NCBI RefSeq assembly: GCF_002843385.1
Contig: NZ_MVDE01000006.1
Coordinates: 62,001-126,000, forward strand
Direction of reading: 5' to 3'
DNA length: 64,000 nt
Origin: Labilibaculum manganireducens
GTDB lineage: Bacteria > Bacteroidota > Bacteroidia > Bacteroidales > Marinifilaceae
Shown: piece by piece, positions 40,324 through 49,106 of the stretch
Layout: every line of letters begins with the position of its first letter
How positions within the stretch are numbered: the first letter of the stretch is position 1
Program-made: the position numbers and the translations under genes
The notes under the pieces: generated by a model
The model's input: only the letters and a program-made list of their open reading frames with translations
Told to the model about the DNA's origin: nothing
The model's database searches: none

Positions 40324-42156
40324 ATGAAAAACAGATTGTTTTATTTACTGTCAGCCGGATTGTTTTGGCTGGCGTTTTTCTTTGTTTTCCGATTGCTGTT
40401 TGTATTGTATCAATGGGATTTGCTGGAGGGGCAGTCTTTTTTCGAAATAGCAAAGGCTTTCGTTTCAGGTGCACGTCACGACTTATCCTTAATGGGATAT
40501 ATTCTTCTTTTGAGCGGACTGATTTTGACTGTAACATTCTGGTTGCCGGCGAAAAAATTAAAAGGTCTGTTTACTGTTATCTATTCGGTAGTTGGTCTTA
40601 TTTTCATCATGATTTTGATTCCTAATTTGGAGTTGTACCGCAATTGGGGCTTTCATTTGGATGCAACAGTGTTAAGTTATCTGAAAACTCCAAAAGAAGC
40701 GATGGCTTCAACCACGCTTTCAACCCATTTACTGCTGTTTGTTCTATTCATTCTTACATCAACAGCCTCATACATCTGTTTAAGGAAGTTTGTAATTGTA
40801 AAGCTTGAAAAGATCAAACCGATCAACTACAAATGGATTCCCGTTCTATTATTCATTACCGCCGGTATGATTATCCCGATAAGGGGAGGTTTTGGTATTG
40901 CTCCTATGAATGTAGGATTTGTATATTTCTCTCAGAGTACTTTTGCGAATCATGCAGCAGTAAATCCGGTATGGAACTTTTCTTACTCATTAAAGAAGAT
41001 TGGAAAAGATGGGAAACAGTTTAAGTTCCTGAAAGAAGATCAGTTGAAAAGTGCGATTGCCGGCTTAAAATGCAATCCCAATTCTGATCGGCTGCAGGTG
41101 ATAAAAGCGAAGAAACCTAATGTTGTTGTGGTGATGCTCGAGAGTTTTACCAGTAAGGCAATTGGTTCATTGGGAGGATATCAGGGAGCAACGCCTAATT
41201 TCGATGAATTGACCAAAGAAGGCGTTTTGTTTTCTAATTTTTATGCAATTGGCGATCGTTCAAAAATCGGAATTGTTGGATTACTGAGCGGATATCCATC
41301 CTTGCCGCAGCGCAGCGTTATTTCCTATACCAAGAAAACTCAAAGCATTCCAAGTTTATGCCGGAAGTTTACGAAACAAAATTACTCTTCAGCATTCTAT
41401 TATGGCGGCGATATTCGTTTTGCGAATATAAATTCATATCTCATGAATACCGGCTTTGATCGATTGGTTACCATGTTCGATTTTTCGGAGGATTTATACA
41501 ATTCAAAATGGGGCGTGCATGATGAATATGTATTTGAAAGATTGCTAAAAGATATTAAATCGGAAACGAAACCATTCTTTAAAGTATATTTCACCTTAAG
41601 CAGTCATGAGCCATTTGATGTTCCTATGGAAAAGGTGATTAAAGGAAACAGCGAAGATGAGCGGTTCTTAAATTCGGTTAATTATACCGATAGATGTTTG
41701 GGTAAATTCATTGCTGATTTTAAGAAAACAGAAGCTTGGGAGAATACAATACTGATATTGGTTGCCGATCATGGCACCAGGTATATTGATAAAAGTGTGC
41801 CAAGTGATTTTATAAAGTATCAGATCCCCATGTTGTGGTTGGGTGGTGCTTTAAATCAAAAGAATCTTGTTGTTGACAAGTTTGGATGTCAGCCGGATAT
41901 GGCAAATACTCTTTTGTCTCAGTTGGATATAAATGCCGATGAGTTTATTTTTGGAAAAGATTTACTGGCGGCAGATCAGAAAGGATATGCCTATTTTGAT
42001 TACAACAACGGTTTTGGTTACATCGACGAAAAGGAAAGAAGTGTATTCGATTTAACTTCGAATAAATACGTTCATGAAGAAGGTGAAAGTGCCAATAACA
42101 GAGAAAACTGGAAAGCCTTACTGCAGTATCTGAATGAGGATTTTCGGGCTCGGTAG
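40324..42156 (+). CDS. LTA synthase-like (alkaline phosphatase superfamily) phosphoglycerol transferase
   Basis: The protein is about 610 residues with five N-terminal transmembrane helices and an extracytoplasmic sulfatase/LTA-synthase domain. Motifs: VVVMLESFTSKAIGS (first metal site), the nucleophile loop AIGDRSKIGIVGLLSGYPSL, FKVYFTLSSHEPFD, and VADHGTRY. The nucleophile position is Ser313 (GDRSKIG), where LtaS-type enzymes usually have Thr. Family members transfer phosphoglycerol or phosphoethanolamine from lipids to glycans or lipids. Cotranscription with a lipid kinase and a PAP2 phosphatase fits a lipid-derived donor. I prefer the Met at 40324 (basic MKNRLF before the first helix) over 40312. 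Confidence 0.87.
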   Translation: MKNRLFYLLSAGLFWLAFFFVFRLLFVLYQWDLLEGQSFFEIAKAFVSGARHDLSLMGYILLLSGLILTVTFWLPAKKLKGLFTVIYSVVGLIFIMILIPNLELYRNWGFHLDATVLSYLKTPKEAMASTTLSTHLLLFVLFILTSTASYICLRKFVIVKLEKIKPINYKWIPVLLFITAGMIIPIRGGFGIAPMNVGFVYFSQSTFANHAAVNPVWNFSYSLKKIGKDGKQFKFLKEDQLKSAIAGLKCNPNSDRLQVIKAKKPNVVVVMLESFTSKAIGSLGGYQGATPNFDELTKEGVLFSNFYAIGDRSKIGIVGLLSGYPSLPQRSVISYTKKTQSIPSLCRKFTKQNYSSAFYYGGDIRFANINSYLMNTGFDRLVTMFDFSEDLYNSKWGVHDEYVFERLLKDIKSETKPFFKVYFTLSSHEPFDVPMEKVIKGNSEDERFLNSVNYTDRCLGKFIADFKKTEAWENTILILVADHGTRYIDKSVPSDFIKYQIPMLWLGGALNQKNLVVDKFGCQPDMANTLLSQLDINADEFIFGKDLLAADQKGYAYFDYNNGFGYIDEKERSVFDLTSNKYVHEEGESANNRENWKALLQYLNEDFRAR

Positions 42157-42171
42157 TAAGCCATACAGCAA

Positions 42172-42208
42172 ACAAAAAAGCCGTTCAATTCGAACGGTTT
42201 TTTTTGTG
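42172..42208 (+). terminator. Rho-independent terminator after lipid-modification operon
   Basis: Stem AAAAAAGCCGTTC / GAACGGTTTTTTTT with loop AATTC, 16 bp after the stop codon. It is a very strong signal. Confidence 0.93.
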
Positions 42209-42213
42209 TCTTA

Positions 42214-42357
42214 TACCAGCTTAATTTCAAAAAATCTGTTTACAGTCTTAAGCCTGTCATGCTCTGACTATAAACAAGCCGGCCATGTCAGGGTATGACG
42301 TGATTAATAAATCTAAAGAAATTATTTTACAAGATAAATTTTGATGTGGATTTGGTA
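42214..42357 (+). mobile_element. MITE-like element, copy C (divergent interior)
   Basis: It is 144 bp with ends TACCAGCTTAATTTCAAAA and TTTTGATGTGGATTTGGTA, like copies A (33599) and B (59350). The interior is different. It has its own inner dyad GTCATGCTCTGAC / GTCAGGGTATGAC. It sits 6 bp after a strong terminator. Confidence 0.6.
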
Positions 42358-42661
42358 TTGTATATAGCTTGTCTTCCTAATGTTGATGCGTGTTGAATGT
42401 ATTTTAATTGGTGATGAATCGATTTTTATTTTTCTTAAGCGGATAATTTGGAATTAATATTTGATCTGCATATTTGCATGTTAAATAAAGATGTGTTAAG
42501 TTTATGGCTGATCATAAAAATAATTAGTAGATAAGTAGGGGGGAAGGAGGATAAAGATTATTTGTAAGAGTTAAGAGGCGTGAGATGGATCGGATTAAGA
42601 GATTGGGATTACAATTCACTCACCTTGGTGAGATTTTATTCATAATTTAAATCAAAAAACA
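42358..42661 (+). other. Gap upstream of unknown gene at 42662
   Basis: No gene is visible. A purine-rich stretch (GGGGGGAAGGAGGATAAAG, from 42538) and a tight hairpin CTCACC-TT-GGTGAG at 42618-42631 followed by ATTTTATT lie just before the gene. The hairpin could be an attenuator, but the evidence is thin. Confidence 0.35.
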
Positions 42662-43327
42662 ATGGCAGGAAAATTAAACGATGCTATGTCATCCGAAGTA
42701 CACATTAACTATTCCATTCGTCACACCCGCAGATGCAAACAAACAAAAGGTGCAGAAATATTTGTGACCAACATTAATCCCTTAATTACCGACTTGGAAG
42801 TGAAAAATACGGCAACCAAAAAGGAAAGGCTGTTGCAGGATAATGCTTACGACGACTTAATATTTAACGAAGGCGGATTGGATGATCGTATCAGAACCAT
42901 ATCCGATGGGGCAAAGCAATACGACAGAGAAAATCCCGGTCTTCCGGTTCATAAGCTATTATTTCCCAATGGAGGATATTCCATTATTCTGCGCTTTTCT
43001 ATCTTAAAAAAGGCCGATGCAGCCGAAGAAATAAAAGAGCGAATTAAATCGTTGGGCCAAGAGCACAGCCTGTCTGCTCAAATTACTCCATTGGAAGAAA
43101 GCATTGGCAAAGTTCGAACTTCATTGGCAGATTTGCAGCAAGCCAAAACCAAAGTGCGGACGGCTGTTGCCAACGAAGAGGTTACCCAGGCAAACTTGCG
43201 CAGGCAATACGAATTCAATTACCTGGATGCCATAAAGATGTTTGGCAAAACTTTCGCCAACCGCTTGTTCCCGCAAACTGTTTCGAAGAAAAAAATTGAG
43301 GCAGAATTGCTTCCTACCGAAGCATAA
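42662..43327 (+). CDS. Hypothetical protein, 221 aa, no recognised family
   Basis: I do not recognise this protein. It has no signal peptide or membrane segment, so it is probably cytoplasmic. The first 110 residues are mixed alpha/beta and polar (SIRHTRRCKQTKGAEIFVTN). Residues 118-185 are a long charged helix with coiled-coil character (KKADAAEEIKERIKSLGQEH, SLADLQQAKTKVRTAVANEE). The C-terminus is basic. It is preceded by a 500-bp gap and followed, 23 bp after the stop codon, by the 42-bp tandem array. Codon use is somewhat more GC-rich than its neighbours, a possible hint of transfer. Confidence 0.7.
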   Translation: MAGKLNDAMSSEVHINYSIRHTRRCKQTKGAEIFVTNINPLITDLEVKNTATKKERLLQDNAYDDLIFNEGGLDDRIRTISDGAKQYDRENPGLPVHKLLFPNGGYSIILRFSILKKADAAEEIKERIKSLGQEHSLSAQITPLEESIGKVRTSLADLQQAKTKVRTAVANEEVTQANLRRQYEFNYLDAIKMFGKTFANRLFPQTVSKKKIEAELLPTEA

Positions 43328-43350
43328 TCTCTCCAAAAAAAGAAAAGTAT

Positions 43351-43630
43351 GCTGTGTAAGATAACATGGCATACTTTCCAAAATCAAAACACTCCTTGCA
43401 AGCTTACACAGCCTGTTTTCAAAAACAAAAATAGCATGTGCAACATTACATAGCTCATTTCTAAAACGAAAAATAGTCCATGTAAGATAACATAGCCTAT
43501 TTCTAAAAATAAAAACAGGCTGTGTAAGATAACATGGCATACTTTTCAAAACGAAAACAGACTGTGTAAGTTTACACAGCATACTTTCCAAAACAAAAAT
43601 GTGCTTTGTAAGCTTGCGGAAGGTGTTTGA
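43351..43630. repeat. Seven 42-bp tandem repeats
   Basis: The anchor hexamer TGTAAG (TGCAAG/TGCAAC in units 2 and 3) recurs at 43355, 43397, 43439, 43481, 43523, 43565 and 43607, exactly 42 bp apart. Each unit pairs a TGTGTAAGnTnACA dyad, best in unit 6 (CTGTGTAAGTTTACACAG), with an A-rich spacer. Units differ at several positions but never in length. Read on the minus strand, the array gives 14-residue repeats around CYLTQ; I regard that as fortuitous. Confidence 0.9.
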
Positions 43631-43640
43631 TAAAATTTGA

Positions 43641-44207
43641 ATGGTAAAAGTACTTGCTTGAGAGTTTTAATTAAAATCAAGACAACCATTCTAACAAGTG
43701 AGCATCAGTAGATTAAAAAGGAATATTAACTAAAAAATTGAAATCATGAAAACAATAGTAACACAATTTAAATGTTTGTTCATTTTGTTCTGCCTGTTCT
43801 TGATTATTGGTGCAGGGTGTGAAAAAGATGAAGAGAAAAGTAATTATACTGAGGGGTATATTGTGGGGTTCGATCCATGCACCGTTAATCATCACTACAG
43901 AATAGGATATATATTTATCTCAACAGATCTGCAAGATACATTGGTGACCTATAATTTATCAGATCTTAGTTATAAAATGCCTGCGTCGGTATTACTTAAT
44001 TTATCAGATACGCTTTATAAAATTCCTGAAGCATATTTTGATAATTATAGAAGTACTCTGTTTTTTCCAAAATCTTTGCGGTACGAATATCCCCTTAAGT
44101 TCACATATTCTATTGCTAATGAGGATGAAATGATTTTTAATGTATGTACAACGGATATCCTTTCTTTTAATTTTACTCAAGTAATCATTAAATCTGCAAT
44201 TAAATAA
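43641..44207 (+). repeat. Segmental duplication, left copy
   Basis: About 105 bp of upstream DNA (AAAGTACTTGCTTGAGAG..., AGACAACCATT, GTGAGCATCAGTA) plus a whole lipoprotein gene match 46873-47446 closely. The match is strongest from the upstream region to about codon 100 and again in the last ten codons. Confidence 0.85.
43746..44207 (+). CDS. Small lipoprotein A1 (153 aa), duplicated, unknown function
   Basis: It has a lipoprotein signal peptide (LFCLFLIIGAGC, Cys near residue 24) and a small beta-rich domain starting EGYIVGFDPCTVNHHYRIGY. It has two conserved Cys besides the lipid Cys (FDPC and FNVC). It is a paralogue of the gene at 46976, about 70% identical by eye over the first 100 residues, with the middle of the C-terminal half divergent. 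It lies 23 bp before a secreted subtilase gene and probably shares its transcript. No family is recognised. A role as inhibitor or accessory of the protease is only a possibility suggested by position. Confidence 0.75.
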   Translation: MKTIVTQFKCLFILFCLFLIIGAGCEKDEEKSNYTEGYIVGFDPCTVNHHYRIGYIFISTDLQDTLVTYNLSDLSYKMPASVLLNLSDTLYKIPEAYFDNYRSTLFFPKSLRYEYPLKFTYSIANEDEMIFNVCTTDILSFNFTQVIIKSAIK

Positions 44208-44230
44208 ATACTAATCTAATCCCTAATGCA

Positions 44231-46768
44231 ATGAAAAATAATTATACTGCTTGTATTATTCTATTTATTACCGTTTTAGTTTTGATGAGTTTTTCGATGT
44301 CGAAACAATCAAAGTTTTATTATGCCTATGCTGAAAAAATATATTTAAACAAGCTTGATAATAAGCTTATTGTAAGATATAAGCAAAACAAAAAACATGA
44401 TAAAAAACAAATACGTTCTTATTTAGGACTTAGAGACGAATACATAAAATGGAAAGATGAAAGTACTTGTGTAATTATCTCTGAACCATCTAAAATGAGT
44501 AGTATAAAAAATAAAATTCTAAAACAAGTAGATGTAAAGACTATTAATCCAGTATATGCCACTAATATGGGTCTGGAAATGGGGGTGACCGATGAAATTC
44601 TTGTAAGGTTTAATAAAGGTGTTTCACAAAAAGAAATTGATAAACTACATAAAGAATATAATGTAGAATTAGTAAAGACAACTAAAATTTACCAATTGTT
44701 AAAAGTCCCAAATGGAGCAGATGGACTGGAGATTGCGAATAAATATCATGAGAGTGGATTGACACGTTTCAGTCATCCCAATTTTATTTGTGATGTGGAG
44801 TTGCACCAAACAATTCCCAATGATCCCTATTTTATAAATCAGTTTTCATTAAACAACACGGGACAAGTATTTGCAGATGGACATTCTGGAACTAATGATT
44901 CAGATATTGATGCTCCTGAAGCATGGGCTATTACCAAAGGGAATAACAATATAGTTATTGCAGTATTAGATCAAGGTTTAACATCTGATCATCCAGATTT
45001 ACCTAATACACGTCAAATCCGTCTAAATGGGAGTAATTTTGCTGATGGAGATCCGAATAACCCATCGCCAACCTTTAATAGCAATCATGGCAATGCTTGT
45101 GCAGGTATTATAGGTGCGACTCAAAATAATAACGAGGGGATTGCAGGAATAGCTTCCAATTGCAGGATTATGCCTATTCGAATATTTAATGCAGACAATT
45201 CTGGTATTACGCCCCAAGGGTTAGCGGATGCCATAGGTTTTGCAAGTCAAAATGGTGCGGATATCATATCGAATAGTTGGGGATACAATTCCGACGATCC
45301 TAATTTGCACCCCGTAATAAGAGATGCAATAATTGCCGCAACAACCGAAGGTCGGAATAATCTAGGGTGCGTTGTTGTCTTTTCGGGAGGTAATAATTTT
45401 GAAAATGATGGCTTTGTTCATTTCCCAAGCAATGTAAACGTCACAGGAGTACTGACGGTTGGAGCATCTGATAGATTTGATCAGAAATCCTTTTATAGCC
45501 CACTCGCAAATCCTGCAAGCCAGAACAATCAAGTTATCGATCTTGTTGCACCTTCGCATAGAGCCTATTCAAATCAAATAGCAACCGAAACATTTGAAGC
45601 TTGGTCTATTGATACACCAGGAAATGCCGGTTATAATCCTGTTAAAAGTAGCGATGGTGGAAATTTACCTGTAATTGGTTCCATATTGCCAGGCACAGGT
45701 TTAAATAATCTATCATATACGGGGAGATTTGGTGGCACTTCATATTCTTGCCCTCAGGTTGCTGGTGTTGCAGCTTTAATATTATCTGTAAATCCAAATC
45801 TTACTCAAGAGGAGGTTTTTGAAATATTAACAGAAACCTCAGATGAAGTTGGTGGCTATGCTTACATTAATGGTAGGAGTAATGAACTAGGATTTGGTAG
45901 ATTAAATGCTTGTGGAGCAGTAACAGAAGCTATTTCAACTACTTTGATAGATGGGCCTAATTTGGTATGCACCTCAGGCTCTACATTTGGTTTGGATGCT
46001 TTATCAGCTGAAGTACCTGTAACCTGGACTTCCAGTTCGAATATTAGTTTTCCATCGGGCAATACCGGAAGTACGGTTGTGGCAAAAGCATATTCTTCAA
46101 CAAGTAGTGGCGCTGGTTGGATTGAGGCTGCAATTAGCGGTGCTTGTGGTAATGTGACTTTGCCACGGAAAGATGTTTGGGTTGGGCCACCCTCTTTTAC
46201 TTTATCTGGAACAACTATTTTAGATATTGGAATGCCAGGTATTGCCATTGTAAATTACTCGAATGGGGATCATTTTTCACAGGGAATTCAAAATTCTGAT
46301 TGGTCTTTTACTGGCCCTCTTGATTATGTGAATGGTGATGCAATGAAAGCACATTATAGAGCTGGTAGGAGAGAGGGAGGTGTCGGGTTTATTTATGCAA
46401 CACAAACAAATCAATGTGGTTCTAGTGAAAATAGATTGTTTTTTGAGGTAGAAGAGCCATTTTTTATGCTTGTATCTCCTAACCCAGCTAATGAATATAC
46501 CGAACTTAACTTTTATGGGGGCGACGAAATCTCTGAATATCAAAAGTCTTCACCTGTAATGGTAAGTGTTCCTATGGGTGAAAAAACACAGGAGTTAGGA
46601 GAGTATGAAATTCAAATTTGGAACGAACGCAAAGGCTTGGTAAAGCAAATGAAATCGAAAAGCAAAAAACTACAAATACCAACCAACAATTTGGAGGAAG
46701 GAACTTATTTTCTTCATGTGATTGTAAACGGGAAAGTGCACAAACAACAACTGAAAGTGCAGCGGTAA
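44231..46768 (+). CDS. Secreted S8 (subtilisin-like) serine protease with T9SS sorting domain
   Basis: The 845-residue protein has a signal/anchor segment at the N-terminus (IILFITVLVLMSFSMS) and a propeptide region to about 195 with a fervidolysin-like part (EILVRFNKGVSQKEIDKLHK). The S8 domain carries Asp247 in IAVLDQGLTSDHPDL, His286 in SNHGNACAGI, the oxyanion Asn in ISNSWGYN, and Ser504 in GGTSYSCPQVAGVAAL. A PKD/Ig-like region follows (about 570-750). The C-terminal domain (about 755-845, LVSPNPANEY...GTYFLHVIVNGKVHKQQLKV) is a type A T9SS sorting signal, so it is exported to the surface or medium. The catalytic triad is complete. It is flanked on both sides by copies of the same small lipoprotein. 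Confidence 0.93.
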   Translation: MKNNYTACIILFITVLVLMSFSMSKQSKFYYAYAEKIYLNKLDNKLIVRYKQNKKHDKKQIRSYLGLRDEYIKWKDESTCVIISEPSKMSSIKNKILKQVDVKTINPVYATNMGLEMGVTDEILVRFNKGVSQKEIDKLHKEYNVELVKTTKIYQLLKVPNGADGLEIANKYHESGLTRFSHPNFICDVELHQTIPNDPYFINQFSLNNTGQVFADGHSGTNDSDIDAPEAWAITKGNNNIVIAVLDQGLTSDHPDLPNTRQIRLNGSNFADGDPNNPSPTFNSNHGNACAGIIGATQNNNEGIAGIASNCRIMPIRIFNADNSGITPQGLADAIGFASQNGADIISNSWGYNSDDPNLHPVIRDAIIAATTEGRNNLGCVVVFSGGNNFENDGFVHFPSNVNVTGVLTVGASDRFDQKSFYSPLANPASQNNQVIDLVAPSHRAYSNQIATETFEAWSIDTPGNAGYNPVKSSDGGNLPVIGSILPGTGLNNLSYTGRFGGTSYSCPQVAGVAALILSVNPNLTQEEVFEILTETSDEVGGYAYINGRSNELGFGRLNACGAVTEAISTTLIDGPNLVCTSGSTFGLDALSAEVPVTWTSSSNISFPSGNTGSTVVAKAYSSTSSGAGWIEAAISGACGNVTLPRKDVWVGPPSFTLSGTTILDIGMPGIAIVNYSNGDHFSQGIQNSDWSFTGPLDYVNGDAMKAHYRAGRREGGVGFIYATQTNQCGSSENRLFFEVEEPFFMLVSPNPANEYTELNFYGGDEISEYQKSSPVMVSVPMGEKTQELGEYEIQIWNERKGLVKQMKSKSKKLQIPTNNLEEGTYFLHVIVNGKVHKQQLKVQR

Positions 46769-46782
46769 ATTACTCTTTTAAT

Positions 46783-46820
46783 AGCTGAGAGTCTTACAGG
46801 GGTGGGGCTCTCAGTTTTTT
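46783..46820 (+). terminator. Rho-independent terminator after S8 protease gene
   Basis: Stem AGCTGAGAG... / CTCTCAG followed by TTTTTT, 15 bp after the stop codon. It separates the protease transcript from the second lipoprotein gene. Confidence 0.82.
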
Positions 46821-46872
46821 CAATAACTAATGTGTATTGTCTGGTTCCAGAGCATATTAATAAGAATCAGAA

Positions 46873-47446
46873 TGGCGAAAGTACTTGCTTGAGAGATTTA
46901 ATTAAAATAGAGACAACCATTTTAAGATGTGAGCATCAGTATATTATAAGGATTAGTAACTAATGAATTGAAACTATGAAAACAAAAGTAAACCAATTTA
47001 AATGCTTGCTCATTTTGTTCTGCCTGTTTTTGATTATTGGAGTAGGGTGTGAAAAAGATGATGAGAAAAGTAACTACGCCGAGGGGTATATTGTGGGGTT
47101 TGATCCATGCACAATTAATCATCAATACAGAATTGGATATATATTTATTTCAACAGATCTGCAAGATACATTGGTAACCTATAATTTATCGGATCCTAGT
47201 TATAAAATGCCAGCTTCGGTATTACTTAATCCATCAGATACACTCTATAAAATTCCTGAATCATATTTTCAAAATTATAGGAATTCTGCGTATCTACCTA
47301 AAGCAGTTCGCTATGAATTTAAAATCAAGATAACATATGCTTATGCGACTAATGAAGAAAAAAAATTTAATTTATGTAGTACAGATTTCAATTATTCAGA
47401 TTTTAACAATGCAAAACAAGTAATCATTAAATCTGCAATTAAATAA
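46873..47446 (+). repeat. Segmental duplication, right copy
   Basis: It is the partner of 43641-44207. The upstream 105 bp are conserved as well as the gene, so the copy carried its own control region. The two copies are in direct orientation with the protease gene between them. Confidence 0.85.
46976..47446 (+). CDS. Small lipoprotein A2 (156 aa), paralogue of A1
   Basis: It has the same lipoprotein signal (LLILFCLFLIIGVGC) and mature domain as the gene at 43746, including EGYIVGFDPCTINHQYRIGY and STDLQDTLVTYNLSD. Differences concentrate after residue 100 (RYEFKIKITYAYATNEEKKF). The last ten codons (VIIKSAIK) are identical again. No family is recognised. It lies after the protease terminator, with the duplicated upstream region in front, and 15 bp before a third lipoprotein gene. 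Confidence 0.75.
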   Translation: MKTKVNQFKCLLILFCLFLIIGVGCEKDDEKSNYAEGYIVGFDPCTINHQYRIGYIFISTDLQDTLVTYNLSDPSYKMPASVLLNPSDTLYKIPESYFQNYRNSAYLPKAVRYEFKIKITYAYATNEEKKFNLCSTDFNYSDFNNAKQVIIKSAIK

Positions 47447-47461
47447 TAATCAATGGAAATC

Positions 47462-47725
47462 ATGAAAACAATAGTAAAATTACTAAGTATAGTCATTACT
47501 GTAACTCTGTTTTTGTATAGTTGCGATGATGACCGCGAACCTTCAGATTCTTGTATTGAGGGCAATGTTTTTGCCTTTCTAGAATGTGGAGAAGGAGCTC
47601 TGATTCAAATTAAAGATCAATCAGATTTAGGTGATCCATTAACTTATAAAGGTGTAGAATATGAAAATGTAGTTCAAGCTCCTGGAAGTTTTCCTAAGGG
47701 TGAAATTTACTTACAGAGAGTATGA
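47462..47725 (+). CDS. Small lipoprotein B, truncated by frameshift
   Basis: The start at 47462 is chosen because the preceding and following bases (GAAATCATGAAAACAATAGT) match the start of lipoprotein A1. It has a lipoprotein signal (VTLFLYSC) and a mature part DSCIEGNVFAFLECGEGALI, which resembles the EG-V-F-C pattern of A1/A2. The frame stops at 47723-47725. One frame over, the sequence continues without stop to 47846 with well-formed protein, so the gene probably once encoded about 127 residues. Function is unknown; it is probably related to A1/A2. Confidence 0.6.
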   Translation: MKTIVKLLSIVITVTLFLYSCDDDREPSDSCIEGNVFAFLECGEGALIQIKDQSDLGDPLTYKGVEYENVVQAPGSFPKGEIYLQRV

Positions 47726-47846
47726 TAAAGATAAGGATCAACACCTGTTTGAATCTGATGAGGTTTGTCAGTGGCTATATGGGCCTTACGATGTGCCTAT
47801 AATAGTAATTTTAAATCACTCACAAACTAAATGCCCCGTTGAATAG
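47712..47846 (+). pseudogene. Frameshifted 3' part of lipoprotein B
   Basis: In the +1 frame the bases from 47712 read YREYDKDKDQHLFESDEVCQ, then WLYGPYDVPIIVILNHSQ and TKCPVE, ending in TAG 47844-47846. This is polar, beta-rich sequence with Cys residues like the rest of the lipoprotein. A single inserted base near 47705-47720 would explain it; a sequencing error or a programmed frameshift are alternatives. Confidence 0.55.
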
Positions 47847-47882
47847 CATCTCGAAGATGCTTATTATCTATATTATGAAATG

Positions 47883-47912
47883 AAAAAAAGCCACTCAAAA
47901 TGAATGGCTTTA
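47883..47912 (-). terminator. Terminator of mnmA
   Basis: Read on the minus strand: stem AAAGCCATTCA / TGAGTGGCTTT with one mismatch, followed by a T run. It lies 22 bp after the mnmA stop codon. Confidence 0.75.
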
Positions 47913-47933
47913 CAAATATATAAGCTTGATTCC

Positions 47934-49106
47934 TTAATCAATCACTCCCGAACCAATCAGTTCCCCTTCATCGTACCAGGCAGCAAATTGTCCTGAAACA
48001 ACCGCGCGTTGTGGCTCATCAAAAAGTATGTACAAACCTTCTTGTTTGAAGTAGATTGTTCCCTTTTGCAAAGGCTGTCGGTATCTAATTCTGATATCAT
48101 ATCTTCTTTCACATTCCTCAGTTGGCCTTAAATCTTCACGAATCCAATGCACTTCATTTTTAGGAATGAACAGAGCTTTTCTTGCCAATAGCGGATGCCC
48201 GTGCCCCATGCCTACGTAAACAATATTTTTCACCACATCGGTTCCAATCACAAATAATGGCTCTTTCTTTCCGCCAACATTTAAACCTTTTCGCTGTCCC
48301 ACAGTAAAGAAATGGGCGCCATTGTGTTCCCCTACAACAGTTCCGTGTTCAGGTTTAAACTGATATGGTGCCGAAATAGCTGCCAAAGCATCTGATTTTG
48401 GGATGATCTCATCAGCTTTGTCAGGCATAATTTCAATGATCTGTCCCTTCATGGCTTTCAGCTTTTGCTGCAAAAAAACCGGAAGGTCAACTTTCCCAAC
48501 AAAGCAAATGCCCTGAGAATCTTTTTTCTCGGCAGAGGCCATTTTTTCACGACGGGCAATTTCCCGAACCTCAGGTTTTATAATATGTCCGATAGGAAAC
48601 ATCGCTTTGGATAGCTGTTCCTGCGATAACTGGCAAAGGAAATAAGACTGATCTTTATTGTTATCAGCTCCGGCAATTAACCGATGAATCTCTTTGCCAT
48701 CCTTTATAATGGTTTCCTTTTGGCAGTAGTGTCCGGTAGCCACATAATCAGCTCCCAGCTCCAATGCTTTTTTCAGGAATACATCAAATTTTATTTCACG
48801 ATTACAAAGTACATCCGGATTGGGAGTACGTCCCTTTTCATATTCCGAAAACATGTAATCGATAACTTTTGCACGGTATTCTACACTTAAATCCACAAAA
48901 TGAAATGGGATTCCCAATTTTTTGGCTACCATTTGAGCAAACAGTACATCTTCCTCAAATGGGCATTCTTCGGATTTTAATCCAACCGTATCGTTCCAGT
49001 TCTGCATAAAAAGTGCTTCCACCTCATATCCCTGCTCAATTAATAAATGCGCAGCAACACTGGAATCCACTCCACCCGATAATCCGATAACAACTTTTTT
49101 CTTCAT
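47934..49106 (-). CDS. mnmA: tRNA-specific 2-thiouridylase MnmA
   Basis: The protein is 390 residues from Met at 49106. The N-terminal PP-loop [15 protein letters not shown] binds ATP; FMQNWND and [16 protein letters not shown] contain the first catalytic Cys, and [10 protein letters not shown] the second. C-terminal OB-like domains follow ([35 protein letters not shown]). MnmA puts sulfur on U34 of tRNA Lys, Glu and Gln, taking it from a TusE/IscS-type relay. All key residues are in place. The open frame extends eight codons upstream (Met at 49130), but the conserved start [12 protein letters not shown] favours 49106. It is an ordinary housekeeping gene, transcribed alone. Confidence 0.96.
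   Translation of the reverse strand: MKKKVVIGLSGGVDSSVAAHLLIEQGYEVEALFMQNWNDTVGLKSEECPFEEDVLFAQMVAKKLGIPFHFVDLSVEYRAKVIDYMFSEYEKGRTPNPDVLCNREIKFDVFLKKALELGADYVATGHYCQKETIIKDGKEIHRLIAGADNNKDQSYFLCQLSQEQLSKAMFPIGHIIKPEVREIARREKMASAEKKDSQGICFVGKVDLPVFLQQKLKAMKGQIIEIMPDKADEIIPKSDALAAISAPYQFKPEHGTVVGEHNGAHFFTVGQRKGLNVGGKKEPLFVIGTDVVKNIVYVGMGHGHPLLARKALFIPKNEVHWIREDLRPTEECERRYDIRIRYRQPLQKGTIYFKQEGLYILFDEPQRAVVSGQFAAWYDEGELIGSGVID

Noticed and set aside
43121-43591. A 156-codon minus-strand frame with 14-residue Cys repeats
   Set aside because: It overlaps the 3' end of the gene at 42662 and is open only because the 42-bp period is a multiple of three. It has no signal peptide and no protein-like composition outside the repeats.
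43351-43630. CRISPR array
   Set aside because: The units are head-to-tail repeats of 42 bp without unique spacers, and no cas gene is present.
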